DNA of 15,385 nt from JAFMKE01 sp047621945 (GTDB lineage Bacteria > Bacteroidota > Bacteroidia > Chitinophagales > UBA8649). The notes below the pieces were generated by a model, which searched no databases, had not been told where the DNA came from, and saw only the letters and a program-made list of their open reading frames with translations. Below, in pieces: positions 6,483 to 14,977 of this stretch (its first letter is position 1; each line of letters begins with the position of its first letter). The stretch lies in contig JBLHMK010000057.1 in NCBI GenBank assembly GCA_047621945.1, positions 1 to 15,385 of the forward strand, written 5' to 3'. Both the position numbers and the translations under genes were made by a program.

Positions 6483-7607
6483 ATGAAGACAAAAATACTT
6501 TTAGCAACTATTCTATTGAGTTTCAGTCAAATGATCCAGGCACAAACTACCGTGCTCGACACCTTTAATATCGGCGGTTATGACCGTGATTACATCCTTT
6601 ATGTTCCCGCTATTTATGATGGTTCAACAGCTGTTCCTTTGGTGATTAACCTACATGGTTATGGCTCAAACGCCGCTCAACAAAACTTCTATGGCAACTT
6701 TAAAGACCTAGCAGATATAGATAATTTCATAGTGGTTCAGCCTAACGGAACGGAAGACTTATCTGGAAGACAATATTGGAATGCTTTTGTGAATGCTGGA
6801 GCTGTTGATGATGTGGGTTTTATTAGCGGGTTAATCGATCGTTTAGCATTAAGCTATAATATTGATCAAACTCAAATCTTCTCAACGGGTATGAGTAATG
6901 GTGGATTTATGAGTTTCAAATTAGCTTGTGAATTGAGTGATAGAATTGCAAAAATTGCCTCTGTAACGGGTTCAATGAACACAACGCTTCAAGGGACTTG
7001 TACGCCAACAAAGCCTATTCCCATGATGCAGATTCATGGAACTGCTGATCCTACTGTGGCCTATAATGGTTCTGTTGGAGTCATGGCCATTGAAGATGTA
7101 GTTGACTATTGGGTAGATAAAAACAACTGTGATTCCGTGCCGAGCATTTTTAATTTGCCAGATGTAAATACAGCGGACAATTCAACCGTTGAAAGATTTA
7201 CTTATGCCAATGGTGATGCTAGTTCTGAAGTTATCTTTTATAAAATAACAGGTGGTGGCCACACATGGCCAAGTGCACCAATTGATATTCCGGGGAATAA
7301 CACCAATAAGGATTTTAATGCTTCTACAGTTATTTGGGAATTCTTTAAAGGTGAGCCTTTTGTAGGGATAAAAGACAAGTACGAATTAGAAGGCATCAGC
7401 ATGAACTATGGTAATGATTTATTACAATTGACTCTGCCAAGTGAATTAGAAGGTGCTGAGATATTTATTCTCAATGGTTTAGGTCAAGTAGTCCTTGAAA
7501 TGCAAGAATCTAAAATTTCAACGAACCAGTTGAATGCGGGTGTTTATTTTGTGCATGTAAGTACCTCATCTGGGGTTTATTCGAATTCTTTCATCAAATT
7601 TGATTAG
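6483..7607 (+). CDS. Secreted PHB-depolymerase/feruloyl-esterase-like hydrolase with T9SS type A tail
   Basis: I chose the ATG at 6483 (374 residues) because it gives a clean signal peptide, MKTKILLATILLSFS to QAQ; the in-frame ATG at 6429 would bury it. The body is an alpha/beta-hydrolase of the LpqC/esterase-PHB type: YDRDYILYVP, oxyanion loop NLHGYGSN, nucleophile elbow GMSNGG with Ser138, acid IHGTADPTV with Asp189, and GGGHTWP with His260. These are the complete triad. Relatives cleave short-chain polyesters or ester links in plant polysaccharides; the substrate here cannot be told. Residues from about 305 to 374 form a type A sorting domain (ILNGLGQVV, LNAGVYFVHV, SFIKFD), so the enzyme should be exported and surface-attached or released. 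The membrane-protein gene starts on the next base after its stop. Confidence 0.9.
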   Translation: MKTKILLATILLSFSQMIQAQTTVLDTFNIGGYDRDYILYVPAIYDGSTAVPLVINLHGYGSNAAQQNFYGNFKDLADIDNFIVVQPNGTEDLSGRQYWNAFVNAGAVDDVGFISGLIDRLALSYNIDQTQIFSTGMSNGGFMSFKLACELSDRIAKIASVTGSMNTTLQGTCTPTKPIPMMQIHGTADPTVAYNGSVGVMAIEDVVDYWVDKNNCDSVPSIFNLPDVNTADNSTVERFTYANGDASSEVIFYKITGGGHTWPSAPIDIPGNNTNKDFNASTVIWEFFKGEPFVGIKDKYELEGISMNYGNDLLQLTLPSELEGAEIFILNGLGQVVLEMQESKISTNQLNAGVYFVHVSTSSGVYSNSFIKFD

Positions 7608-8108
7608 ATGAAATCTCTTGCGTTCAAAATATGCTTTACCATTTGTTTGCTTGGTGGCGCTATCCTTCTATGGGTAGATCAAGCAAAACCGGGAATAATT
7701 GCATTTGAACTAGCAAGAACTATTGAAAACGGCAATAGCATGGTGGCCCAATGGGAAGCAGTCAATGCCATTCCTTTTAAAAAATTCTCCCTCTATTTTG
7801 ACTACCTATTTATCATTGGATATGCGGGTAGTTTGTATATTCTACTGCGCGAATGGTATCAGAGAACGGGAAAGTCGTGGATAAAGACATTTAGCTATGT
7901 ACCTATAGTTGCTGGCGTGTTAGATGGAGTAGAAAATCTAGGACTACTTCAGATTATCTATAATCAAGGCACTCAATTTTCAGCATCCTTAGCCTTCTAT
8001 TGCGCCAGTGTTAAGTTTATCATTCTGCTGCCAAGCATCCTTCTTACCCTATATTATCTCGTTCAAAAATATAGCCTTTACAGGTCTTCGAGACCTGTAA
8101 AGTCATAG
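7608..8108 (+). CDS. Uncharacterised four-TM integral membrane protein
   Basis: The protein is 166 residues and I do not recognise its family. Four hydrophobic segments are visible: about 5-23 (ICFTICLLGGAILLW), 65-82 (YLFIIGYAGSLYILL), 96-117 (FSYVPIVAGVLDGVENLGLL) and 128-152 (ASLAFYCASVKFIILLPSILLTLYYL). Between TM1 and TM2 lies a soluble loop of about 40 residues with two Trp. Polar residues in or near membrane segments (D63, D107, E110, N111) recur where a small transporter or enzyme might need them, but no function can be assigned. The ATG touches the TAG of the esterase gene, so the two are likely cotranscribed. The last ten codons (residues 157-166) are made of a palindromic repeat, so the natural C-terminus may once have been different. 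Confidence 0.75.
   Translation: MKSLAFKICFTICLLGGAILLWVDQAKPGIIAFELARTIENGNSMVAQWEAVNAIPFKKFSLYFDYLFIIGYAGSLYILLREWYQRTGKSWIKTFSYVPIVAGVLDGVENLGLLQIIYNQGTQFSASLAFYCASVKFIILLPSILLTLYYLVQKYSLYRSSRPVKS
8077..8101. repeat. Palindromic repeat, first of a pair
   Basis: TTTACAGGTCT (8077-8087) pairs perfectly with AGACCTGTAAA (8091-8101) across a TCG loop. It lies wholly inside the end of the membrane-protein reading frame. There is no T tract, so it is a REP-like palindrome rather than a classical terminator. Confidence 0.75.
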
Positions 8109-8141
8109 ACCAGCGAAGTCTCAAAGACTTAGCTGGTCTAT
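8105..8141. repeat. Palindromic repeat, second of a pair
   Basis: ATAGACCAGC (8105-8114) pairs with GCTGGTCTAT (8132-8141). After one G/A mismatch, AAGTCT (8116-8121) pairs with AGACTT (8125-8130) around a CAA loop. The stop codon of the membrane-protein gene (8106-8108) is in its left arm. It starts 3 bp after the first palindrome and ends 2 bp before the guaB -33 region. Confidence 0.75.
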
Positions 8142-8143
8142 CC

Positions 8144-8174
8144 TTGGTAAGTATGGGTAGAATGTTTACATTTG
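8144..8174 (+). promoter_or_regulatory. guaB promoter of the Bacteroidota type
   Basis: The -7 box TACATTTG (8167-8174) matches TAnnTTTG exactly. A -33-like TTGG (8144-8147) is 19 bp upstream. The ATG follows the -7 box by 17 bp. Confidence 0.6.
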
Positions 8175-8191
8175 AGCGAAATTAATTCACA

Positions 8192-9661
8192 ATGGAAAAG
8201 ATTTCAGACAAATTCGCATTACAAGGACTCACCTTTGACGATGTATTGTTAATCCCCGCCCAATCAGACGTTTTACCAAGAGATGTCAATATTCAAACGA
8301 AGTTGACTCGAGACATCACTATCAATTTACCTTTAATTTCCGCTGCAATGGATACCGTAACCGAATCGGCTATGGCAATTGCGATGGCTAGAGAAGGTGG
8401 AATGGGAATGCTTCATAAAAATATGAGCATCGAATCACAAGCCAAACAAGTTCGAAAAGTTAAGCGTTCGGAAAGCGGATTGATTGTTGACCCAATTACC
8501 TTGAGACCAGATGCTACCATTGGCGAGGCTCAAGCGCTCATGAGAGAAAATAAAATTGGGGGAATTCCAATTATCGATGGAAATGATTTACTTATTGGGA
8601 TTTTGACTAATCGTGACTTGCGTTTCGAAACCAGGCTAAATGTCAAAGTGAGTGAAATTATGACCATAGACAACTTGATTACAGCTCCTGAAGGAACTGA
8701 CTTAGTTGATGCCGAAGAAATTCTTAAGAAATATAAAATTGAAAAATTACCAGTTGTTAGTCGCGATGGAAAAATCGTTGGCTTAATTACTTACAAAGAT
8801 ATATTACGCGTTCAAAATTATCCCAATGCTTGTAAAGATAGCTTTGGTCGTTTAATGGTTGGTGCTGCTGTAGGTGTTACAGGCGACATGTTTGAGCGAA
8901 TTGAAGCCCTACTTGACGTTGGAGTAGATGTTATAACCATCGATACCGCTCACGGTCATTCAGCTGGTGTCTTAAACGCCGTTAAGAAAGCAAAGAAAGA
9001 ATTCAAACATCTTCAAATGATTGCTGGAAACATTGCCACTAAAGAAGGTGCTGAAGCCTTGATTCAAGCAGGTGTTGATGCCGTCAAAGTTGGTGTTGGT
9101 CCTGGTTCTATTTGTACCACAAGAATTGTTGCTGGTGTAGGTGTTCCTCAGCTAACTGCCATTCACCAAGCATCATTGGCATGTGCTAAAGCAGGTGTTC
9201 CAGTTATAGCAGATGGAGGAATTAGATATACAGGTGACATCGTTAAAGCCCTTGCAGGTGGCGCAGATGTAGTAATGGCAGGTTCCGTATTTGCCGGTAC
9301 AGATGAAAGCCCAGGTGAAATGATTATCTATGAAGGACGAAAATTCAAATCCTATCGTGGAATGGGTAGCGTTGAAGCCATGAAACAAGGTTCAAAAGAT
9401 CGTTACTTCCAAGATGTTGAAGATGATATTAAAAAATTGGTTCCAGAAGGAATAGTAGGACGGGTGCCTTACAAAGGAAACTTAACTGAGGTAATGCATC
9501 AATTCATAGGTGGATTGCGAGCTGGAATGGGATATTGCGGTGCAGGAACTATTGAAGCCTTAAAGCAAGCTAAGTTTACCGTTATTACTTCTGCAGGTGT
9601 TCGAGAAAGTCACCCTCATGATGTTACTATCACAAAGGAATCACCAAATTATAGCAGATAA
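8192..9661 (+). CDS. guaB: Inosine-5'-monophosphate dehydrogenase
   Basis: The enzyme oxidises IMP to XMP with NAD+, the committed step of guanine nucleotide synthesis, in the cytosol. Its 489 residues are the normal bacterial length. The N-terminal LTFDDVLLIPAQSDVLPRDV is diagnostic. Two CBS domains (about residues 95-210, with IGGIPIID and EKLPVVSRDGKIVGLIT) are inserted in the TIM barrel and would bind regulatory nucleotides. The active-site loop GPGSICTTR carries catalytic Cys308, IADGGIRYTGD and the GMGSVEAM loop bind the IMP phosphate, and the flap has the Arg404-Tyr405 pair that activates water. All key residues are intact. It has its own promoter; pheS follows 33 bp later. Confidence 0.98.
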   Translation: MEKISDKFALQGLTFDDVLLIPAQSDVLPRDVNIQTKLTRDITINLPLISAAMDTVTESAMAIAMAREGGMGMLHKNMSIESQAKQVRKVKRSESGLIVDPITLRPDATIGEAQALMRENKIGGIPIIDGNDLLIGILTNRDLRFETRLNVKVSEIMTIDNLITAPEGTDLVDAEEILKKYKIEKLPVVSRDGKIVGLITYKDILRVQNYPNACKDSFGRLMVGAAVGVTGDMFERIEALLDVGVDVITIDTAHGHSAGVLNAVKKAKKEFKHLQMIAGNIATKEGAEALIQAGVDAVKVGVGPGSICTTRIVAGVGVPQLTAIHQASLACAKAGVPVIADGGIRYTGDIVKALAGGADVVMAGSVFAGTDESPGEMIIYEGRKFKSYRGMGSVEAMKQGSKDRYFQDVEDDIKKLVPEGIVGRVPYKGNLTEVMHQFIGGLRAGMGYCGAGTIEALKQAKFTVITSAGVRESHPHDVTITKESPNYSR

Positions 9662-9682
9662 TAATCTGTTTCTCTAAATAGC

Positions 9683-9690
9683 TATCTTTA
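9683..9690 (+). promoter_or_regulatory. Possible -7 box for pheS
   Basis: TATCTTTA is one mismatch from TAnnTTTG and ends 4 bp before the ATG at 9695. No -33 TTTG was found at a suitable distance, so readthrough from guaB is an alternative. Confidence 0.3.
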
Positions 9691-9694
9691 CACT

Positions 9695-10711
9695 ATGAAT
9701 CCATTCGAACAGGCCGAAAAAATGCTTCAAGACATTCAAGAAGCAACGCTTAACTCAATAGAAGAAGCTGAGCAGTTTAGAATAAAATATATTGGAAGTA
9801 AAGGTTTATTAAAAGACCTTTTCGCAGCCATGAAGGATATCCCTAATGAGCGTAAGAAAGATTTTGGTCAGCTAGTAAATCAAATCAAACAAAGTGCTGA
9901 AGCTAAAATTAATGAAGCCAAACAAGCCAATACCGGATCTAAAAAATCAAAGTCTTCAGGAGAGGATTTAACGGCACCAGGTGTTCCATATGAAGTTGGA
10001 ACTAGACACCCATTGAGTATCGTGAAGAATGAAATGATTGAGATCTTCAAACGCTTAGGTTTTGTGGTAGAAGATGGACCTGAAATTGAAGATGACTGGC
10101 ACAACTTTACTGCTTTAAATTTACCAGAGAACCACCCTGCTAGAGACATGCAGGATACTTTCTATATTGACTACAACGCCAATAAATTATTGCGTACACA
10201 TACTTCATCTGCTCAAATTAGAGTGATGGAAAAACAAAAACCACCTATCCGTATTATTACACCGGGTAGAGTGTATAGAAATGAAACTATTTCAGCAAGA
10301 GCGCATTGCACCTTTCATCAAGTGGAAGGTTTATATATCGACAAAGACGTAAGTTTTGCCGACTTAAAACAAACGCTTTACTACTTTGCCAAAGAAATGT
10401 TTGGTAGTGACAACATTCGCATGCGTCCTTCATACTTCCCTTTTACAGAGCCAAGTGCAGAGATTGATGTATCATGCTTCATTTGTGACGCTAAAGGATG
10501 TGCCGTTTGTAAGCATAGTGGATGGGTAGAAATTGGTGGTTGCGGAATGGTTGATCCTGCAGTTTTAACAAACGCTGGAATAGACACAGAAGAGTACTCA
10601 GGTTTTGCTTTTGGAATGGGTATTGAGCGAGTTACCATGCTGAAGTATGGAATCAATGACATTCGATTATTCTTCGAAAATGACAAACGCTTCTTGGAGC
10701 AGTTTAGTTAG
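9695..10711 (+). CDS. pheS: Phenylalanine--tRNA ligase alpha subunit
   Basis: This is the catalytic alpha subunit of the heterotetrameric PheRS, a class II aminoacyl-tRNA synthetase that charges tRNA-Phe. It is 338 residues, the usual length. Residues 1-90 are the coiled-coil arm that contacts tRNA. The core shows GTRHPLSIV, the FxxLGFxVxxGPEIE segment, RTHTSSAQIRVM, motif 2 (RVYRNE at 192-197 and FHQVEGLYID) and motif 3 (GFAFGMGIER, 303-312). The Cys cluster C261/C264/C269/C272 before GWVEIGGCGMV is typical of many bacterial PheS. The beta subunit gene pheT is not beside it; split pheS and pheT loci are common in this phylum, so it should be elsewhere in the genome. Confidence 0.98.
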   Translation: MNPFEQAEKMLQDIQEATLNSIEEAEQFRIKYIGSKGLLKDLFAAMKDIPNERKKDFGQLVNQIKQSAEAKINEAKQANTGSKKSKSSGEDLTAPGVPYEVGTRHPLSIVKNEMIEIFKRLGFVVEDGPEIEDDWHNFTALNLPENHPARDMQDTFYIDYNANKLLRTHTSSAQIRVMEKQKPPIRIITPGRVYRNETISARAHCTFHQVEGLYIDKDVSFADLKQTLYYFAKEMFGSDNIRMRPSYFPFTEPSAEIDVSCFICDAKGCAVCKHSGWVEIGGCGMVDPAVLTNAGIDTEEYSGFAFGMGIERVTMLKYGINDIRLFFENDKRFLEQFS

Positions 10712-10820
10712 ATAAAACAAGTTTATTAGCAATTAAAATAAGAAAGGTATAGTTGAATACCTAAGGAGTTTGAAAAGTAAAATAAAGGCTAATTGACGTA
10801 TCTTGCCGAACGCTTTCAAA

Positions 10821-12704
10821 ATGGAAATTATGCAGGAGAATAAAACGCTAAATTATATTAAGGATATATCAGAAAATATGCCAAGCGATTGGTTGAATCT
10901 AACCACGCATCGATTAGATATATTTAATGAAAAGTTGGCTAAAAGTCAATTCTTAGATCAGTTCGAAAATCTGTTTGAGAATAACAATGCTGAATCTTCT
11001 GCTTTAAGTAAATTACCAACTGCATACGATTACATTCGTTTAGGTCACCCTTTATCCTGCATACTCGAGTGGCTAATTGCCAAAGAAAATAAACTTCAAG
11101 CAAAAAATGTAATTAGTTTTTCCTCCAGAACGATTCCAATCCTAGCGATCCTAAGAAAGAATCTGTTCGAAAACAAAAACACCCGCATTTTGTATACCGG
11201 GGACTTAGCAAAATACTTTGATGCGGAGACCCTACGACATATTTATGGGTATACATTCGATTTAAAGCGTGTAGAAAATCTAGAGGACCTACTTAGCCCT
11301 AATAATTATCAAGGAAGCACCATTTTTGTTTCTCAGCATGAGGATATTCAAATCGTGGATTTAAAACTAATCCAAATGGCTCCAGGGGTGGACTTTTTTA
11401 TCCATACTTATGAGCAACTTGGTAGTGTTTTATTAGTGAATGGAGAACAAAACGAAAGTTACATCTCCGAAATCCAGCATGTCAGAAGAAGAGAAACCAT
11501 CGCCATGACTCCAGACAATTGTTTGAGAGCTTTGCGGTCATTGAGTACACAATCGTCTTTGGATTCTTTTCAAGGTAATATAGAAGCCAACAAAACATCC
11601 GTATCAGATTCAATTGTTAGTGTTACGGGTTCGCATACAAAGCCTTTATTAGCTTCATGCGGACTATCCATTCAATATGCAATTATGATGGGACTTATTC
11701 ATGATGCCCTAGAAAACCATAAAGGAAAGGCCATCAAATTTGTGGTTCCTCCCAATTGCTATGGTGGAACAAATGACCAAGCCAGAAGAGTAGCGGCTTG
11801 TATTGATAATGTCGAAGTTGTGGATTTGCCAGTTGATGGAGAACACGATATGGTGTATAGCATTAACCTTGTTTTAGATCAAATTGCCAAGGAAGACGCT
11901 ATTCCATTCATTATAGCTGAAATTCCAACAAACCCAAGAGTGGAGGTTCCAGAGCTTCTACAATTAAAAGAAGCGCTAAGCGCTGTCCGAAAAACTCCAA
12001 CGGGAGCAAATGCTGTTGATCCTGTTTTCATTTTAGATCAAACTTTCTGCCCTAATGTCCATTTTTTAGGCGAAGGGGAAATTCTCTCAGCGGTTCGAAC
12101 CATCTCTTACGTAAGTGGTTCAAAATTTCCAAGTGGTGGACTTTGTACGGCAGGTTATTGCGTGGGCAATAAATTGACTCAAGCTTTAATGGAAAAGATA
12201 GAAACTCATCTAAGACTTTGCGACAATGAAGCGACTAATCTACAAGTTGAAATCTTAGCCAAACAAATGCCTTCAATGAATCAACGGATTCAAAAGGCTT
12301 ATCAAAATACGCGTGAGTTTGTCAACTTCATTAAGCAAACCTTACCTGCTGCAAAAATAAATTTTGTTTCTGAAGAGCTAGCCGCTAATGGTTTCACTCC
12401 ATCTGTGTTTTCATTAGACCTTCCCACCAAGGGGAATACGCATGAAGAAAGAGAAGCTCATAAGAGAAGCCTCAATCATCAGTTAATTCAATTAATGATT
12501 TCAGAGATTCCTAATGAAAGCAAGTTCTGCGTAAGCTATGGGCAATTGAAAGGATGCTATTGGACCATTCCCGCAACATCTACTCAAGGGACAACTAAAG
12601 AAGGCGACAAGGATTACATCGTTCGGGTATCTCTTTCTCCTAACATGGACCTTGAACATCATAAAGAAGTCTTTTTAAAATTTACTAAAGCGCTCCCTTT
12701 ATAA
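10821..12704 (+). CDS. PLP-dependent enzyme of the Cys/Met-metabolism type with an extra N-terminal half
   Basis: I chose the ATG at 10821 (627 residues); an in-frame TTG at 10803 and ATG at 10830 are alternatives. The C-terminal part (about 262-627) has a fold-type I PLP site: CYGGT (313-317) near the cofactor phosphate, AEIPTNP (366-372), Asp406 in FILDQTF for the pyridine nitrogen, and Schiff-base Lys435 in SGSKFPSGG. A terminal VSYGQLKGCYWTIPA then IVRVSLSPN resembles the end of cystathionine gamma-synthase/lyase enzymes. These are usually near 400 residues; this one carries about 260 more at the front. That front half also shows faint Cys/Met features but has no lysine at the expected place. 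The exact reaction (gamma-elimination, replacement or other) cannot be read. The gene converges on acs, with a 20-bp overlap of the two 3' ends. Confidence 0.8.
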   Translation: MEIMQENKTLNYIKDISENMPSDWLNLTTHRLDIFNEKLAKSQFLDQFENLFENNNAESSALSKLPTAYDYIRLGHPLSCILEWLIAKENKLQAKNVISFSSRTIPILAILRKNLFENKNTRILYTGDLAKYFDAETLRHIYGYTFDLKRVENLEDLLSPNNYQGSTIFVSQHEDIQIVDLKLIQMAPGVDFFIHTYEQLGSVLLVNGEQNESYISEIQHVRRRETIAMTPDNCLRALRSLSTQSSLDSFQGNIEANKTSVSDSIVSVTGSHTKPLLASCGLSIQYAIMMGLIHDALENHKGKAIKFVVPPNCYGGTNDQARRVAACIDNVEVVDLPVDGEHDMVYSINLVLDQIAKEDAIPFIIAEIPTNPRVEVPELLQLKEALSAVRKTPTGANAVDPVFILDQTFCPNVHFLGEGEILSAVRTISYVSGSKFPSGGLCTAGYCVGNKLTQALMEKIETHLRLCDNEATNLQVEILAKQMPSMNQRIQKAYQNTREFVNFIKQTLPAAKINFVSEELAANGFTPSVFSLDLPTKGNTHEEREAHKRSLNHQLIQLMISEIPNESKFCVSYGQLKGCYWTIPATSTQGTTKEGDKDYIVRVSLSPNMDLEHHKEVFLKFTKALPL

Positions 12705-14592
12705 TATCTTCTACGCACTCTGGATTTAACAAGGTTGAAGTATCCCCAAGTTGGTCGGTTTCCTTGCAGGCTATCTTGCGCAAAATTCTACGCATAATTT
12801 TACCTGATCTAGTTTTAGGAAGGCCTTTCGTAAACTGAATTTTATCCAGCTTAGCTATCGGTCCAATGTGTTCGGTGATGACTTGATTAATTTCCTTTCT
12901 CAGCTTATCATGGTCTCTATTTTCACCTACTTCTTTCAAGCTTACATAAGCATACAATGCACTTCCTTTTACCTCATGCGGAAAACCCACTATAGCAGAC
13001 TCAGCTACTGCAGGATGTTCATTAATGGCATCTTCTATTGGCGCAGTTCCTAAATTATGACCAGAAACAATAATAACATCATCTACTCTTCCTGTAATTC
13101 GGTAATATCCGACCTCGTTTCTTAAGGCACCATCTCCAGTGAAGTACATATTGTCAAAAGCAGTGAAATAAGTTTCTTTATAGCGTTGATGATTGCCCCA
13201 AATGGTTCGTGCGATACCTGGCCATGGAAACTTGATACACAACTTTCCATCCACCTGGTTGCCTGTAATTTCATTTCCTTCATCATCCATCAAAGCAGGT
13301 TGAATACCCGGCATAGGAAGTGTGGCGTAAGTAGGTAAGGTTGGGGTTACATAAGGGATTGGACAAATCATTATTCCACCCGTTTCTGTTTGCCACCAAG
13401 AATCAATAATTGGGGTGTTCTTTTTACCGACATTGTTATTATACCAATGCCATGCCTCTTCATTAATAGGCTCACCTACAGAACCCAACACTTTAAGTGA
13501 GCTTAAGTCGTACTTTTCTACAAAATCTAGTGTCTCTTTTGCCAAGGCTCGAATGGCTGTTGGCGCAGTATAAAACTGATTCACTTTATGCTTTTCTACA
13601 ATCTCCCAAAAGCGACCAAAATCTGGGTAGCTAGGCACTCCTTCAAACATCAAGGTTGTAGCACCATTGGCCAAGGGTCCATAAACAATATAAGAGTGAC
13701 CCGTTATCCAACCGATATCAGCGGTGCACCAATAGACATCTTCTTCCTTATATTGGAAGGCATTCTTAAAAGTATAAGCGGTGTAAACCATGTATCCTCC
13801 AGTAGTGTGGACCATTCCCTTTGGCATTCCAGTAGAGCCGGAAGTGTAAAGAATAAACAATGGATCCTCTGCGTCCATAATTTCAGCAGGACATTCATTA
13901 GTAACTGTTGCCAATAAATCTTTCAAGTAAAAATCGCGACCTTCCTTCATTGGACAGCCACTATCAATTCGATTAACTACTAAAACGCTAGAGATACAAT
14001 CGCAAGATTCTAAAGCTTCATCTACAATTCCTTTTAAATCGATCGTTTTAGCCCCTCTGAAGGACCCATCCGACGTTATTACCATTTTGCACTCACTATC
14101 ATTGATGCGGGCAGAAAGTGCCTTAGAAGAGAAGCCAGCGAACACTACGGAGTGAATAGCCCCTATTCTGGCACAAGCTAAAGTAGCAATTGCTAACTCT
14201 GGAATCATGGGTAAGTATATACACACTCTATCACCTTTAGTTATTCCCTTTGCTTTAAGCACATTTGCCATGGCATTTACTCTAGCGGAAAGTTCCTTAT
14301 ACGTAATGTGTTGAGCAGGTTCATTGGGGTCATTTGGCTCAAAGAGAATTGCAGTCTTATCCCCTCTAGTTAATAAGTGTCGATCAATACAATTTTCTGT
14401 GATGTTCAATTGAGCGCCTTCGAACCATTTAAACTCAGGCTTTTGAAAGTCCGAACTTAAAACCTTGTCCCATTTCTTTCGCCAAACAAAATTCTCTTCT
14501 GCAATTTCTTCCCAAAATACTGCTGGGTGACTTACCGACTTTCTATAAACTTGAAAATATTCTTCTAGATGCTTGATGTGGTAGTTACTCAT
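12685..14592 (-). CDS. acs: Acetyl-CoA synthetase (AMP-forming)
   Basis: The enzyme makes acetyl-CoA from acetate, ATP and CoA through acetyl-AMP, in the cytosol. At 635 residues it has the usual length. Visible motifs: N-terminal HPAVFWEEIAEE, the ATP loop YTSGSTGMPKG (249-259), DIGWITGHSYI (292-302), the acetate/adenylate signature DSWWQTETGG (397-406, including the Trp that limits the acyl pocket to acetate), YFTGDGA (483-489), the hinge GRVDD (501-505), and the C-terminal catalytic lysine K598 in KTRSGKIMRR. In other bacteria that lysine is switched off by acetylation. No clear TAnnTTTG box was found close to its ATG. Its stop codon lies inside the coding end of the convergent PLP-enzyme gene, with no terminator between them. 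Confidence 0.97.
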   Translation of the reverse strand: MSNYHIKHLEEYFQVYRKSVSHPAVFWEEIAEENFVWRKKWDKVLSSDFQKPEFKWFEGAQLNITENCIDRHLLTRGDKTAILFEPNDPNEPAQHITYKELSARVNAMANVLKAKGITKGDRVCIYLPMIPELAIATLACARIGAIHSVVFAGFSSKALSARINDSECKMVITSDGSFRGAKTIDLKGIVDEALESCDCISSVLVVNRIDSGCPMKEGRDFYLKDLLATVTNECPAEIMDAEDPLFILYTSGSTGMPKGMVHTTGGYMVYTAYTFKNAFQYKEEDVYWCTADIGWITGHSYIVYGPLANGATTLMFEGVPSYPDFGRFWEIVEKHKVNQFYTAPTAIRALAKETLDFVEKYDLSSLKVLGSVGEPINEEAWHWYNNNVGKKNTPIIDSWWQTETGGIMICPIPYVTPTLPTYATLPMPGIQPALMDDEGNEITGNQVDGKLCIKFPWPGIARTIWGNHQRYKETYFTAFDNMYFTGDGALRNEVGYYRITGRVDDVIIVSGHNLGTAPIEDAINEHPAVAESAIVGFPHEVKGSALYAYVSLKEVGENRDHDKLRKEINQVITEHIGPIAKLDKIQFTKGLPKTRSGKIMRRILRKIACKETDQLGDTSTLLNPECVEDIIKGAL

Positions 14593-14730
14593 TGTATTTG
14601 AAATGATTTTACCCGAAGTTAGGGGCTATAAACGAGAATCGCAAGCTTATGAAAACAAACTCCATTTAATCGTAATTGTCAAATAAATGTATTTCAATGG
14701 ACTACTATTTACTTTTCAAAATCTATTCTT

Positions 14731-14775
14731 TAACTTTTTCCTTGATGAAAAAGTTACAAAAAATAAAGGCTATAA
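14731..14775. repeat. Dispersed-repeat-like hairpin
   Basis: TAACTTTTTC (14731-14740) and GAAAAAGTTA (14747-14756) form a perfect 10-bp stem around CTTGAT, followed by an A run and AAAGGCT. It resembles a repeat I recall from many Bacteroidota genomes (a Lys/Phe-rich pseudo-ORF start of the form TTGATGAAAAAGTTAC followed by AAAATCAAGGC). The sequence to about 14930 may be its eroded remainder. Confidence 0.45.
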
Positions 14776-14977
14776 ATCAAATTCAATCCTGCCCTTTATT
14801 ATACCTAAGTGCGGCCGAGTAAGCTTTAAACAAGTTTTCAGCTTATCGGTCTTACTAAGGTCTAATTTTGCTCAGGCTCAAATTTTATTGAAGGCCGATC
14901 CTTTAAGAAAACAATACGGGATACTAAACTGAATTTATAACTATTCTCAATAATCGAAGAACATCTTTCATTACTAC

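Noticed and set aside
10803..10820. TTG start for the PLP enzyme
   Set aside because: The ATG at 10821 follows closely and the extra six residues add nothing; I found no reason to prefer TTG.
13588..13917. Plus-strand ORF of 109 codons inside acs
   Set aside because: It lies antisense to the most conserved ATP-binding part of acs and has no domain of its own.
14687..14932. An 81-codon plus-strand ORF after acs
   Set aside because: It has a low-complexity Phe/Leu start, no recognised domain, no promoter, and lies across a repeat hairpin; it is most likely chance.
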